Part shown: one piece after another, positions 11,937 to 22,800 of the stretch
Layout of the letters: each line of letters opens with the position of its first letter
Position numbering within the stretch: position 1 is the first letter of the stretch
DNA from: Rhizopus sp. PT2906
Taxonomy: Eukaryota; Mucoromycota; Mucoromycetes; Mucorales; Rhizopodaceae
Assembly (NCBI GenBank): GCA_025529335.1
Contig: JAMYHX010000500.1
Span: 1 to 34,288, forward strand
Direction: 5' to 3'
Length of the DNA: 34,288 nt
The notes under the pieces: generated by a model
The model's input: only the letters and a program-made list of their open reading frames with translations
Told to the model about the DNA's origin: nothing
Databases searched by the model: none
Made by a program: the position numbers and the translations under genes

Positions 11937-11950
11937 GTGATGAAAAATTA
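11937..11950. promoter_or_regulatory. RRPE-like element in the ENP2 promoter
   Basis: GTGATGAAAAATTA lies about 230 bases upstream of the ENP2 start. It resembles the ribosomal RNA processing element (TGAAAAATTT) of yeast ribosome-biogenesis genes. One short AT-rich match in an AT-rich genome is weak evidence. Confidence 0.3.
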
Positions 11951-12112
11951 AACTTTATGGCTAAACTAACAGACATCATATCTTCGGGCGCCTTTTAAAG
12001 GGATGAAACCATTGAATTGTCGATCAAGTAAGGGGGTAAAGGGGTTGAGTTTAAAATAAACAACAACCTGATTAAAAATTTTATTTTTCTTTTTCTCTTT
12101 TTTCATATAAAC

Positions 12113-12909
12113 ATGGTGACTTTATTGACAGAGGGGCAAGGAGAAGATGTTTTGATTAGTAAAAGAAGAAGGCTATGTGAGAATGATGAGCATGACAGTA
12201 CGATGATAAATCCAGTACAGCGATTTTTTGGTGAATGCATGGTTGCACCAGATTTTAATTGCGCATCCGTTTATAATAATCAAATCAGCCGAATTCAGTT
12301 ATCCACTCTCCTTGGTCAATATAAAGCTGTGGCCCTCTTCTTTTATGAGGGAGACTTGTAAGTTGAAGAAGAAAGAATGAGTTAAGGAAGGGAATGCTGA
12401 TATTACTTAAAGTACGCCGAGTGCAAGCAAAGATTTAATGTCTATAAAGTGAGTCTTTTGGATTCATATTAAAAACTTGTCTAATCATTATATCATCAGT
12501 CATCATGCTGCAAGATTTGAATCATTAAATACAATTCCATTAGCCATGTCTGCAGATACAGAAATGGTGCATTCAGCTTATATTCATTCAGAACTTGGCT
12601 TTACACCTTCCTTTCCTCTAGGTAAATATGAATAATGAAATATTGATAGATGTTGACACATTGTACATAGTGGCAGATACCACCCGCTCTGTATCTCGAC
12701 ATTTTAATACAATTCATCCTTCCACTGGATTTACGCATAGAGCCGTATTTATTATTGATAAAACAAGAAAGATTCGATTTTCATTTGTCATTGAAGATAG
12801 TAGAATTATGCATTCTATGGATACCATTTGTTCCTTTGTAAGTTTTCCCTTTTTATATATATTCTTTTGAAGCTAACTCTCTTTTCTTAAAAAGTTATCA
12901 ACATTTTAA
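12113..12909 (+). CDS. Peroxiredoxin-fold protein lacking the peroxidatic cysteine
   Basis: Exons 12113-12357, 12413-12448, 12500-12621, 12671-12837 and 12895-12909 join in phase to about 194 aa. After a 40-residue extension with a basic KRRR patch, the AhpC/TSA fold is clear: VAPDF, AVALFFYEGDFT, FESLNTIPLAMSADTEMVHS, VADTTRSVSRHF and RAVFIIDKTRKIRFSF. Active enzymes have DFTFVCPTE. Here residues 81-90 read DFTPSASKDL, so the peroxidatic Cys is Ala86. The last intron (12838-12894) has a GCTAAC branch site, giving the end SFLSTF and no resolving-cysteine region. It cannot work as a standard peroxiredoxin. It may be a non-catalytic derivative or a decaying gene. Divergent from ENP2 with a 400-bp shared intergenic region. 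Confidence 0.75.
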
Positions 12910-13134
12910 CTTATTAAAGTCTTTTATTATTATTTACACTACTCTTATACAGTATTTCGCGTTTGGAAATACAATAATTATGCAGCTAGTAACAAAGGAA
13001 TAAAATTCAATGCAAACGTGTCAATGGACTGGGAGAATTCGTACCTGTCTGTTTGTGATACTCTACATATAAGATTGCCAACAGGAATATCTACATATTA
13101 GTCACCAGTTTATTCTTCCTCTGAATACACTATT

Positions 13135-13530
13135 TCACAATGTATGCTTACCTACCATGAAGTATCCTATTGTTGCAAATGAATTTACTTGGCTTGGGTT
13201 CTTCTTGGCTAAGCATGCAAGTATATCTCTTAATGTTTTAAGGAACTTGATGCGGCCATCGTCCAAGTATTTGTCATCGACTTCTGTCACTTGATCTCTC
13301 CCAATCTCGCAAGAACCGAGTTTATCATACCTCATACATGAAAAGCATATCCGCCTTGGAGCCAATAACCTTCCTTGTCCTTCTCTCTTCTAAATCCAGG
13401 CTTCTGTTGTTATTTTTTGCAAGGGAAACTGAAAAGCTACTTCTTTCGCCAAGCTTTACTGTTATGTGCTTATCATTGAAGAGGTTGTACACGAATGGCC
13501 ATATCCTATGTTGTATGTTTACTTCTGAAT
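13135..13530 (-). pseudogene. Frameshifted relic of the orphan gene family
   Basis: Read on the minus strand, about 59 codons (starting near RIWPFVYNLFNDKHITVKLG, ending SKADMLFMYE) run into stops. A one-base shift lets the reading continue as YDKLGSCEIGRDQVTEVDD, then KYLDDGRIKFLKTLRDILACL and the end near GYFMVG. The block KYLDDGRIKFLKTLRDIL lines up with KYYLDKLKLVLMSKLHLN in the gene at 1380-3071, and the preceding W-F-L-G spacing also matches. The frameshift near 13330-13345 and the missing ends mark it as non-functional. Family function is unknown. Confidence 0.45.
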
Positions 13531-13872
13531 AAGGAAAACGCTACATGCACTAGAAGTTAGACTGATTCTAGGGGCATTACCTCTACCCACTATCTATGAT
13601 ATCATCCAACAAAACTAATCATCATGGTTTTGTTTATTTTTCAAGAAGAAGAAGAGATAAAAAAGAAATGCTATTTATTTTAGTTTATGTCGTCAGTTGA
13701 TCAACATAGATGCAAAAACGTGTGTAATTATAATGGATTCATATTTTATATCAAAGAGAGTGAACTGGACAGCCTTAGATTAGGCAGAGAATTTGGTAGT
13801 GTAAAGTTGTATAGTGACAACATAAGAAGTGCCCGTAGCATTAGCCTATTTTCTGGTGCATATAGTGTTGAC
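13531..13872 (+). repeat. Interspersed repeat, copy A
   Basis: Diverged direct-orientation match to 32767-33220. Shared blocks are CTACATGCAC/CTACATACAC, a TTTCAAGAAGAA...GAGATAAAA block, ATGTCGTCAGTTGATCAACA, GTGTAATTATAA, ACTGGACA and CCCGTAGCATTA. It directly adjoins the family relic at 13135-13530 and ends next to a 22-A run. The small plus-strand frame inside it (13687-13926) is not supported as a gene. Confidence 0.55.
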
Positions 13873-13873
13873 C

Positions 13874-13895
13874 AAAAAAAAAAAAAAAAAAAAAA
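13874..13895 (+). repeat. Poly(A) run of 22
   Basis: An uninterrupted A tract at the end of repeat copy A. Copy B has a 21-T run at a different internal place, so the tract is not a conserved tail. Confidence 0.8.
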
Positions 13896-14139
13896 CATTA
13901 TACATTTAAAGGAGAATAAAGCGTAGAGAATGTACTGCATTGAAAATCAAAGTTGAGTCAACAAGGATTGTTTTAGGAATAATATACATTTATTGGGCGT
14001 TTAATTAATGATCACAGCTATGTTCAAACATCAAACACTTTAAATTCAGTGTTACGTAAAAAGAAATAGACATCTTTCATTATATATATTATCTAGTGTT
14101 TTTACTGCTTGACAAAGTTGATTCAGTATGAAGCCTTTT

Positions 14140-15778
14140 TTATTGGGCTGTAAGATCTTCTATGACTGTCGTGCCTCTTAAAGAGGTAACAATATTGGTA
14201 ATAAATTCAACCGTAGTTGGTTCTCGATTGACGTGTTTGTCAAGATAAACAATGACAAACACAGCATGACGATCAATTCGCATAAGATAATAGGTGCTTC
14301 CGATCACATTGTCAAAAAAATAAATAGGACCTGCCTTTGGGTCATCCAGTCTTGCTCTACTTCCTTGAATGATGGAAATGATACCAGGTAAATGCTTAGT
14401 AGGTGGACTCTATGATAATATTAGCGATTTGATACTCTCTTGTATAAATCATGCTACTTACCTTTGGATGACAAAAAATGAATGGAAAGGAATGAATACC
14501 TTGAGGCGCTTCATATGTCTTTCCGGGATAGATGTAACCTTGAGGATGGAAAGGAGTCTCTGGAGTCACTTGATAGACAAGACTAATACTATGAGCTCCG
14601 AACCTTTTTCTAAAAGTGGCTATTCTGCATGAAAAAAAAAAAGTAAACAAACAAATAATGACCGCCCCTTTGTTTTCCTCTCTTCTTACTGGTCAAAATA
14701 GTCTATCGTGATACCTTTCCATAAAGATCTTTCTGGATCTTCCTCATGAATGACTGTCTCTTTCTCCAATAAGATTTGATGAAAGAATAAAGTCATCTTT
14801 GCTGTCAAATTCTCCAAGACTCTTGTATACCAATGTATGGTATTTGGCCATATTTTTCCTTGTTTGGTCAACTTGGTATCATTTTTAAACAAGGAGAATC
14901 TCCAAGTGGATAGTTCTTTTGTTTCATCCTGCCTTTGAGATGACTTTTTTTTGATGCATTAGACACGAGTTGGTCTATCAACAAGGCTTTACCTCTGGGT
15001 AAGTCTGTTCTTTACATAATTGTTTCCATTCTGATAAGCATTGTTTACTTGAATAAAGAGAAATACAAGTGTCTTGAAATGCATAATTGGTTATAGACGT
15101 TCTTGCTTTCAACAGCATCAATAGAACATTAATTTCCTTTTTGATACCCAACCCCAATATACATAAATCTCTCTCTAAATCAAACATGGTCTTTTCTATT
15201 TGTTCTAGTTCTGTGAGAATGTTGTCAAATTCACCCTTTGTAGACTGTGCCAAGATAGCTTGATAACTTGAAAATGTGTTAGTCAAATATCACAAATATA
15301 TACATATATCACTTTACACGTTGATCATTTCTTTTCTGGTATTGCATAAATGTACAAGTGCTTCTAATATTCGTTTTATGCCCTCTTTTGAGTCTATTGA
15401 AAGTGTATTATTTGATTCCAAATAGGTTATTTCTTTGGATAGTTCAAGTGCTAGATTATGATAAATGATTTCAAGTGACTATGATGGTGAGATGTCACTT
15501 TTCTCATCTTGTTTTCATTTCCTTACAGTATCCTTTCTCATCACAAACCATCTTGAACGTAAAAACTGAAGTGAACTAAACGTACTTTCACAGTGACATA
15601 GACGAGTAAAGATGGTTCCAATTGGTTGATATATCTACTAAAAGTCAATACAAACAAGAAAAAGACAAAAAAAAAAGTCAACACTTGCTTTCATGAGCTT
15701 ATAAACTAGTTTATTAGCTGCAGTATAATCAAATGAGCCAAGTGCCTGTAAAATATATTGACAATAGTCTAATTCCAT
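14140..15778 (-). CDS. KICS2 (C12orf66)-like KICSTOR subunit
   Basis: Seven exons (15778-15689, 15634-15527, 15478-15318, 15266-14993, 14943-14690, 14624-14462, 14409-14140) join in phase to 439 aa. Human KICS2 is 445 aa. Similarity runs from end to end: ILQALGSFDYTAANKL near the N-terminus, a helical middle (LKARTSITNYAFQDTCISLY, SEWKQL), then FRKRFGAHSISLVYQ, PHSYREAPKG-like KTYEAPQGIHSFPF, and a roadblock-like C-terminal half with STYYLMRIDRHAVFVIVYLD. In animals KICS2 is part of KICSTOR, which brings GATOR1 to lysosomes to restrain TORC1 when nutrients are low. Intron 1 appears to be GC-AG (GCAAGT donor at 15688), with the second AG of TAGTAG used. It is divergent from the CSL gene, 359 bases between starts. 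A vacuolar TORC1 role is inference. Confidence 0.85.
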
Positions 15779-16137
15779 ATTAAAGAAAAAAAAAAGAAGA
15801 GGTTAAACTACGCCACAATACAACAACAACAGCAAAAAAAAGTCTCGATGAAACAAGACTAAACTTTAAATGGTCCAATAAGAATTTGTTTATGCATTTA
15901 AAAAGTAGATCTACAACCCAGTCAATTACCAAGTAGTTGGAATGTCGTCATTTAAAAAATAATGTAAAGGCAGCTTAAAGTGATCATGTGTGTTTGATCA
16001 CAAGGACACAAGACAAAATGCACTTGATGATTCGTTTGATGGATGTGGGGTTCAAAGAAAAGGTGACACTAATTTATTATAAATAGTCCTTCTTTTCTTT
16101 CGCCTTTCTCTCCCTTTTTCCCTTTTTTATATTCATT
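15779..16137. promoter_or_regulatory. Shared divergent promoter region
   Basis: It separates the KICS2-like and CSL starts. It holds A-rich tracts near the KICS2 side and, near the CSL side, a TATA box (16078-16085) and a pyrimidine-rich leader. No other gene is visible. Confidence 0.5.
16078..16085 (+). promoter_or_regulatory. TATA box of the CSL gene
   Basis: TATAAATA lies 53 bases before the ATG at 16138, nearly the same spacing as in the P450 gene. Confidence 0.5.
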
Positions 16138-18204
16138 ATGAATTATCCTGAATTACTCAGTAATTTCTTTTATGACCCTTCTTCAACTACTTCAAGTTTG
16201 AATCATGTTACGACACCCGACCTTTTTTCACCAAGCTTCCTAGATGCATTAAAACAAGAACAAGATTATTTGATGACTATTCATCCTTCTATCATCACTC
16301 AACATTCACCTTCAAATACTTCAATCTCTTCTCCAATTAGTAACTATAGCAACCATAATGTTCATACCATGCCTGAAGATGACCTTATTATACGTCTAAG
16401 ACCTTTCATTCGTCATTATTTACATTCAAATCAAGGAGAAAGAAAGATAACCATCTTGACAAGTAAAGTGGCTCAAAAGAGCTACGGAACAGAGAAAAGG
16501 TAATTATTATTATTTTTAATCATCTTCCTAAGCTAACCACAAACGCACATGTACAGATTTTTATGTCCTCCTCCTTCAACCATTCTGTCTGGCACTGATT
16601 CTTGGTTTCCATTAAATCAATATTCTCCAGAGATCACCGTTCAGATCACAGGTGAACAACCCGTTCATCAAACAACGATTGATTGGTACCAAGACAACTC
16701 TTTACTTGATCCATCTTCTGCAATTTCCGCTGCAAGACATGGTCATGCTCTAAAAGGAAGCTGTGTATCCAAACAGTTGCACATAAACGATGCTGATGAA
16801 AAAAGAAAACATGTACAAGCCCACGTCAAGATCAACCTGGGACATGGAGTGTCTTTAGGCACATTTGATTCAAAGAACATCAAAGTGATCAGTAAACCAT
16901 CCAAAAAACGACAGAGTCTAAAAAATATGGATCTCTGCATTCATCATGGATCCACTGTGGCACTTTTCAATCGTGTTCGATCTCAAACGGTCTCAACGAA
17001 ATATTTGGGTGTATCCTCTCTACCAGACTCTGGTACCTGTTTTGTCACTCGAACGTCCTCTTGGGACCCCTTTTTGATCTGGATTGTCGACCTCCATCGC
17101 TCATCCGATGCACCAGTACCCAAGCATCATCCTGATAATCCGCATTATCCTGCACCCCCTGCTATCGCCATTCAAACTTCAGCTGGCCAATCACCAATTG
17201 CACTTCATTATAATCAGCCTATCGTCTTGCAATGTGTCACAACCGGTCTCGTTAGTCCCGTCATGATCATTCGTCGTGTTGACAAAGCTAGCATGGTAAT
17301 GGGCGGAAATCGTGTAGACGATCTGTCTTGTCCCACTGGTGGTGAATATGGTGATGAAGCATTAGGCGATCCTGTATCTCAATTACATAAAGTCGCATTT
17401 CAAATCGTGCAGGATCTTTCTGCTGCGCAGTATTGTCAAACCAGGTGTCCACCCTCGGCTTACATTCCTCCAATGACAGAGTGGTCCTTACCTGAGACAA
17501 GCCCAAACACCACTTACCTTGCTTGCTTGAACGAAGTGGTTGGTATGCATAAAGCAGTCAGCGGACGATCGATTGTCAGCCCACTCGACCCAACCCGTCA
17601 TGCATATGAAACAAAACCGGGTCGCAAACGCCGCTTGTCCTATCAGCATATGCCATTCCCTACCAAGCCGAGTCTGAATCGCCGTCGAGTGAATTCACTG
17701 AACGACGGTCTGCTGCTCTCAAGGCATGGCGCTGGCCGCCGCTTGAGCGATGACGGTACAGACAACTATTACCCATTGAATGGGGATTGCTGGACTGAAG
17801 ACGTATCGGATGCCTCTGTTTGGACCATTGTTGGTACAGACTCTGTTACTTACTCTTTTTGGACACCTCCAGAACATCTCCTTTTGAATTCGCCCTTTTC
17901 TTCAGACACTGCCTCTCCGATCACTCCTTTCCCTATGGTTCATTCAACTCAGTATGATCAAGGCATTCTGACTCTTACTGGAGATAAGTTTTCTGAAGAG
18001 ATCACTGTTTGGCTTGGTGATGTCGCTATCAACACTGAATTGAAATCAAAGCAGGTCTTATCTTGTACAGTGCCTGATACGAATGAATTGAAAGAAAGTA
18101 CGGCTGTTCAATTGGATACCAGTATAGGTAAATACATGATACCTATTCTCTTGGTACGCAAGGATGGCATTGTCTATAATCCTCAACTCTTTTTTACTTT
18201 TTAA
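16138..18204 (+). CDS. CSL (CBF1/Su(H)/Lag-1) family transcription factor
   Basis: Two exons (16138-16499, 16557-18204; intron 57 nt) encode 669 aa. The signature DNA-contact parts are present: KVAQKSYGTEKRFLCPPP across the splice site, KQLHINDADEKRKH, SKRIKVISKPSKKRQSLKN-like text near residue 230, and the beta-trefoil loop LFNRVRSQTVSTKYL near 250. It continues with IIRRVDKASM, DPVSQLHKVAFQI, SVWTIVGTDSVTYSFW and an IPT-like C-terminal domain (GDKFSEEITVWLGDVAI). The first about 105 residues are Ser/Thr/Asn-rich and probably disordered. A spacer of roughly 90 residues with a basic GRKRRLS patch (about 475) sits before the C-terminal domain and may carry a nuclear signal. Fungal CSL proteins act without Notch and regulate cell-cycle and lipid or adhesion genes in fission yeast. 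Confidence 0.93.
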
Positions 18205-18639
18205 TCTCTATGCTTCTTCTTCTTCTTTATGCATATATGCTGATTTATGTTTTTCTTTTTAATTGTATATAATATAACATATTTGTACTTTTTTGTAACT
18301 ATGACAAAAAAATCGTCAATGATTTGCTGTGATTCAGTGAATTGTCCTATCTCCCATGACATCAAAATAACAAAGTAATATAAAAATAGATTACTTCATG
18401 GTATTGAAATAAAGGGGAAGAAAAGAGAAGAAGAAGAAGAAGAGTAAGAAAAGGTTCTCCCTTTCTTTTTTGTACCTCTCTTTCTTTCTCTTATCGATAG
18501 GCACACCGACATACACACACAGGTAAGTTAGTGAGGGCTTCAATTGTGACGAGATATAAAGAGAGCGAAAAAAAAAGCCTTTAGTTTCCCTTTCTCTTTT
18601 TCCATTTTTTTTTTTTCATACAAATACAACAATAACAAC
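18205..18639. other. Intergenic/promoter region of the PHD gene
   Basis: Purine-rich (GAA)n at about 18420-18445, a CACACA patch, and pyrimidine-rich tracts before the ATG at 18640. No gene is visible. Confidence 0.4.
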
Positions 18640-19711
18640 ATGAAAGTAACTCATTCACAAAATAATAACAAGTAAAACAAGAGCTTTCTTTCAATAAAAC
18701 CCAAAAGAGATTAACTTATAGCTCAGTAGTCTACTCTCCTCACTTGATAATATCATAAGCTCATCACAGTCTTGCTCATCATCAGAACGCATAGGGTCTA
18801 AACGTAGTTACAAGAGCATTCAACCGTCGCCATCACTAGATTATGCCAACAAACGAACACAAAAAGAAAACTATCGACATGTATTTCATGAAAATAACAC
18901 AAAGACACCAAGTTCCATGAAAAAACTTGTTTCACAGACGTTTACTACAGACGAGCATCATGAGCGAGTAGAGTCTACAAAGTCAAGGCCAACCATGGGT
19001 GGTAAAACGATCGGTTCGATTGCGAAGACAACAGACGATGAGCCACCACTGTCTTCTCAGGAATTAAAATTGCTAAGCCGCCGTATCAATCCTCTTGAGC
19101 CACTGCCTTCACCTCACGCTTCACCTCGAAAGCCTCCACTGCCGAATATCAAAAGGCAGCACGCTCGTACACGTCAGTATAGCTGTGAGCCGTGTAACAA
19201 ACACTATAAGACCCGTAATGGCCTTGTCTATCACTTGGAACGGTGCAAACACCGCAAGTTGGAAGTCAAGGTGATCATTCAGTGTGTTTGTTCACATAAT
19301 GTCACAGAAGGTACCATGATCGAATGCACACAGTGTCATACCTGGCTTCATATCAAATGCGTACAACCAACAGAAGAAACAACCTTTGTTTGTCCTCGGT
19401 GTCTGCCAACGGAAGATAATAAGGCAGAAGAGGATGACTCGTTTGATTTCTCCAATCTGTTTTCAGAAGACTCATTTAATGCCTTCATGGACGAACAAAC
19501 TGCAGGTCTGTGGGGATCAGACTTTAATTCAACAGATTGGTATAATTCAACAACGGATATTCCTTCTTTATTATTATCTGATAACGGTCTCATGGATGGT
19601 TATCCCACTTCTGAGCTATTATCGTCATCCAATGTGCCTTCGTCTCCACTGGAATCAGACTGGCTTAATTTCACTAATCTTGACAATGATGCAACAAATC
19701 AAGAAGCATGA
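18640..19711 (+). CDS. C2HC zinc finger plus PHD finger nuclear protein
   Basis: The start was set at 18640 because a short first exon (18640-18671) followed by an 88-nt intron ending at 18759 restores an open frame upstream of the first internal ATG (18917). The result is 327 aa. Residues about 150-180 hold YSCEPCNKHYKTRNGLVYH with a closing HLERC (C-x2-C-x12-H-x3-C). Immediately after comes a PHD finger, IIQCVCSHNVTEGTMIEC, then CxxC, WLHIKC and CPRC, which matches C4HC3 spacing. The C-terminal 100 residues are rich in Asp, Ser and Leu and resemble an activation tail. The finger-then-PHD order recalls DPF/requiem proteins, but I cannot assign an orthologue. PHD fingers usually read histone H3 tails. 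SWR1 follows on the same strand after 108 bases. Confidence 0.75.
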
Positions 19712-19819
19712 GAATCTTTGTGTTTAATAATAATAATAAAAAAAAAATATACATGTATAATTCTGCTCTTTTTATTACTTTCTCTTTTTTTTTTTCTTGA
19801 TACAAAAAAAAAAAAGACA

Positions 19820-22800
19820 ATGTCAAATAAAGGTACTTTATGACATTATGCTTCCTCTTCTTCCTGATCCTTTACATGTGTATATATTTAGATGTCTTGG
19901 CCGAAGAAAAGAAAAGGAGAGTTTCCAAACGTGCACAGAAACTAGAAGAAAAGTTAAAGAATAGATCAGTCACTTCATTGTTTGACACAGACGGTGATTT
20001 GAGTAAACACAACATCATTGAAGGCAGTCGACGGACACGAAAGAGAACAGCATCTACAGAAGAAATGCCAAATAAACGCAAAAGGCCAGATTCGCGTGTG
20101 TTGATCAAGAATGCTCGAGATAAACTGATGCCAAAACCAACAACAGAACTGGATAAAACGAGAAACGAAGCTATTTTGCAAAGACAACATGAGCTAGAAA
20201 AGATACTAGATCAACACGAGAGTAAAGTCAAGGAATTATATCATCTTGAAATGTATCAAAACATGCTTGATTTTGATCCTAAAAAGAATCTTGTCAATGA
20301 TCTTATTTATCAAAAGGTAAGCAGCTTGTCTTTTTTTGGGTTATGCTTAATGCTGTATACCATAGTTCATACAAGACTTTAATTTATGGGATATTGCTTA
20401 CAACACATCACAACACAAGAATACAGTCCAGTTACTCGAAAGTGTCTTTAACAGTACAAAGCAAGCAGCAACAGCAGCAGCAAGCTCCAATTACCAGACC
20501 ATTCGTTCGGGTACGGGTACACGACGATTGATAAAGCAATACAAAAAGTTGAACGACTATCTTTCCATCTTTGTTACTGCTACGGATGATGAAGAGATGA
20601 CACCTGAAGCTCGTGAGGCACTTATCGAAAAGGAGCGTGGTATCCGTCAGCGCTTGGATCAGTTATACCAGGCCGGTGGATTCACTACACAACTACAAGC
20701 GATTGCTCACCGACGACCGCATCAGCCCCCACGACAGCATGATCTCTTTCACGATACGTTACTAGCACATGTACAGTCTTCAGCCAAACTATTCGCGGCC
20801 AATAGTAAATACAGGAGAAATATGGCACGAAAGTGCGCAAGAGCCGTTGAGCGATATTGGGAAAATATTTGGGCGCAAGATGAACGTGCAAAGAAAGAGG
20901 AAACGAAACGGTTGGTACGGTTGGCTAAAGTGGTGGCACAAGAAGTGAAAAAGAAGTGGAAGATTGTCGAAAAGGTCTGTGAAGCAAGGCAAAAAGAGCT
21001 ATCCAAGGAGGCTCAAGCAAAAGAAGGTAGACGACATCTTGAGCTCATCTTGGAACATTCACATCATGTATTGGGTATGCGGAGAGAAGAGCTCGATAAA
21101 CAGCAGGAAGGATTGGATGAGGAATATGTTTATACAGACGAAGAGAATCTAAGTGATCACATTATTGAGCATAATGACGAAGAGTCAGACGAAGATGAGC
21201 TACACGAACTTGAGAACGATCAAAGTATGTCTGTGGAAGAGTTAGTAAAGAAATATCAGGAGCATTCAGACGGAGAGTTTACACAGACACAAGCAGAGGA
21301 TGATGTACCCATAGAAAGCGATGGTATGAGCGACGATGACGATGAGGAGATCAATGATCTGAATGAAGACGCTCAGCTTTCCGTTGAAGAGTTGATGAAA
21401 AAGTATAATTATGCAGAACCAACAGACGATCATGCCGAATTCACGCCTGGATCTGATCAAGAAGAGGACATACCTTTAGAAAATGACGGAGAAAGTGAGG
21501 ATGACGAAGCTGAAATAAACGCACTGAACGAGGATGCCGATTTACCTATAGACCAACTATTGCAAAAATACAATTATTCAGCACAAGATAACGTAATACA
21601 GCTGAATGACGAAAAAGAGATACCCCTGAGCGCTTTGATGGACACAGAATTTGCTGGGGAACAGCCAAGAGAGACAAAGGATACCACACTATCGCCCGCT
21701 TCTCCTTCATCATCTGATATATCTTCCACACGCACTCGTCGTTCTTTAAGGAAAATACAGCCTACTGGCAATACACTTTTGACAACCAAAGTACGTACCA
21801 AGATACCTTTTCTTTTGCGCGGTACACTACGTGAATACCAACATGTGGGCCTTGATTGGCTCGCCAGTCTATACAACAATGGCTTAAATGGCATTCTTGC
21901 TGACGAAATGGGTTTAGGAAAAACAATTCAAACGATTGCTTTACTTGCTTACTTGGCGTGCGAGAAACGCGTATGGGGTCCTCACTTGATCGTTGTGCCT
22001 ACAAGTGTTATTCTGAATTGGGAAATGGAGTTCAAGAAATGGTTACCAGGATTCAAGGTTCTCACTTACTATGGATCGCCCAAAGAGCGTAAAGAAAAGC
22101 GGTCTGGATGGTACAAGCCCAACGCGTTTCATGTTTGCATCACTTCTTACCAACTTGTCCTTCAGGACCAAAACGTGTTTCGACGAAGAGCATGGCAGTA
22201 TCTCGTTCTGGACGAGGCACACAACATTAAAAACTTTAGATCTCAGCGATGGTAAGTTCTTTTAAACTTTAACGCCAATCGACGTCTGCTGTTGACAGGA
22301 ACGCCTCTTCAAAACAATCTGATGGAGCTTTGGTCACTGCTCTACTTTCTGATGCCGAATGGCGTCTCACAAGACATGCCGATCGGATTTGCCAATTTAA
22401 AGGAGTTTCAAGAATGGTTCTCACACCCTGTTGACCGCATGATTGAAGGTCAACAAGGCATGGACGAGGAGTCACGGGCGGCTATACAAAAGCTTCATAC
22501 AGTATTAAGACCCTACCTGTTGAGAAGAGTGAAAGCCGATGTTGAAAAACAGATGCCTGAAAAACACGAGCATGTGGTGTACTGCAAACTATCCAAACGA
22601 CAGCGTTTTCTTTATGACGATTTCATGAGTCGAGCCAAGACAAAAGAAACCTTGGCCAGTGGTAATTTCTTAAACATTATTAACTGCCTCATGCAACTGC
22701 GTAAAGTGTGCAATCATCCGGATCTATTTGAAGAACGCCCGATCCTGACGAGCTTTGCGATGGGTGATGAGGTGCAAACGGAGGGCTCCTATTTGGAATC

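Larger units (their letters stand above)
12910..14139. other. Gap with decayed repeats
   Basis: Between the convergent peroxiredoxin-like and KICS2-like genes. It contains an out-of-frame peroxiredoxin C-terminus-like stretch (12953-13101), a family relic (13135-13530), repeat copy A (13531-13872) and a 22-A run (13874-13895). No intact gene was found. Confidence 0.5.

Noticed and set aside
13687..13926. 79-aa plus-strand frame
   Set aside because: It lies in repeat copy A and runs through the poly(A) tract. The matching frame in copy B is broken.
22252..22298. A GT-AG intron with perfect donor in SWR1
   Set aside because: It is 47 nt, so removal shifts the frame, and it codes the conserved LLNFNxxRRLLLTG segment. 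I treat it as exon with a nonsense codon.
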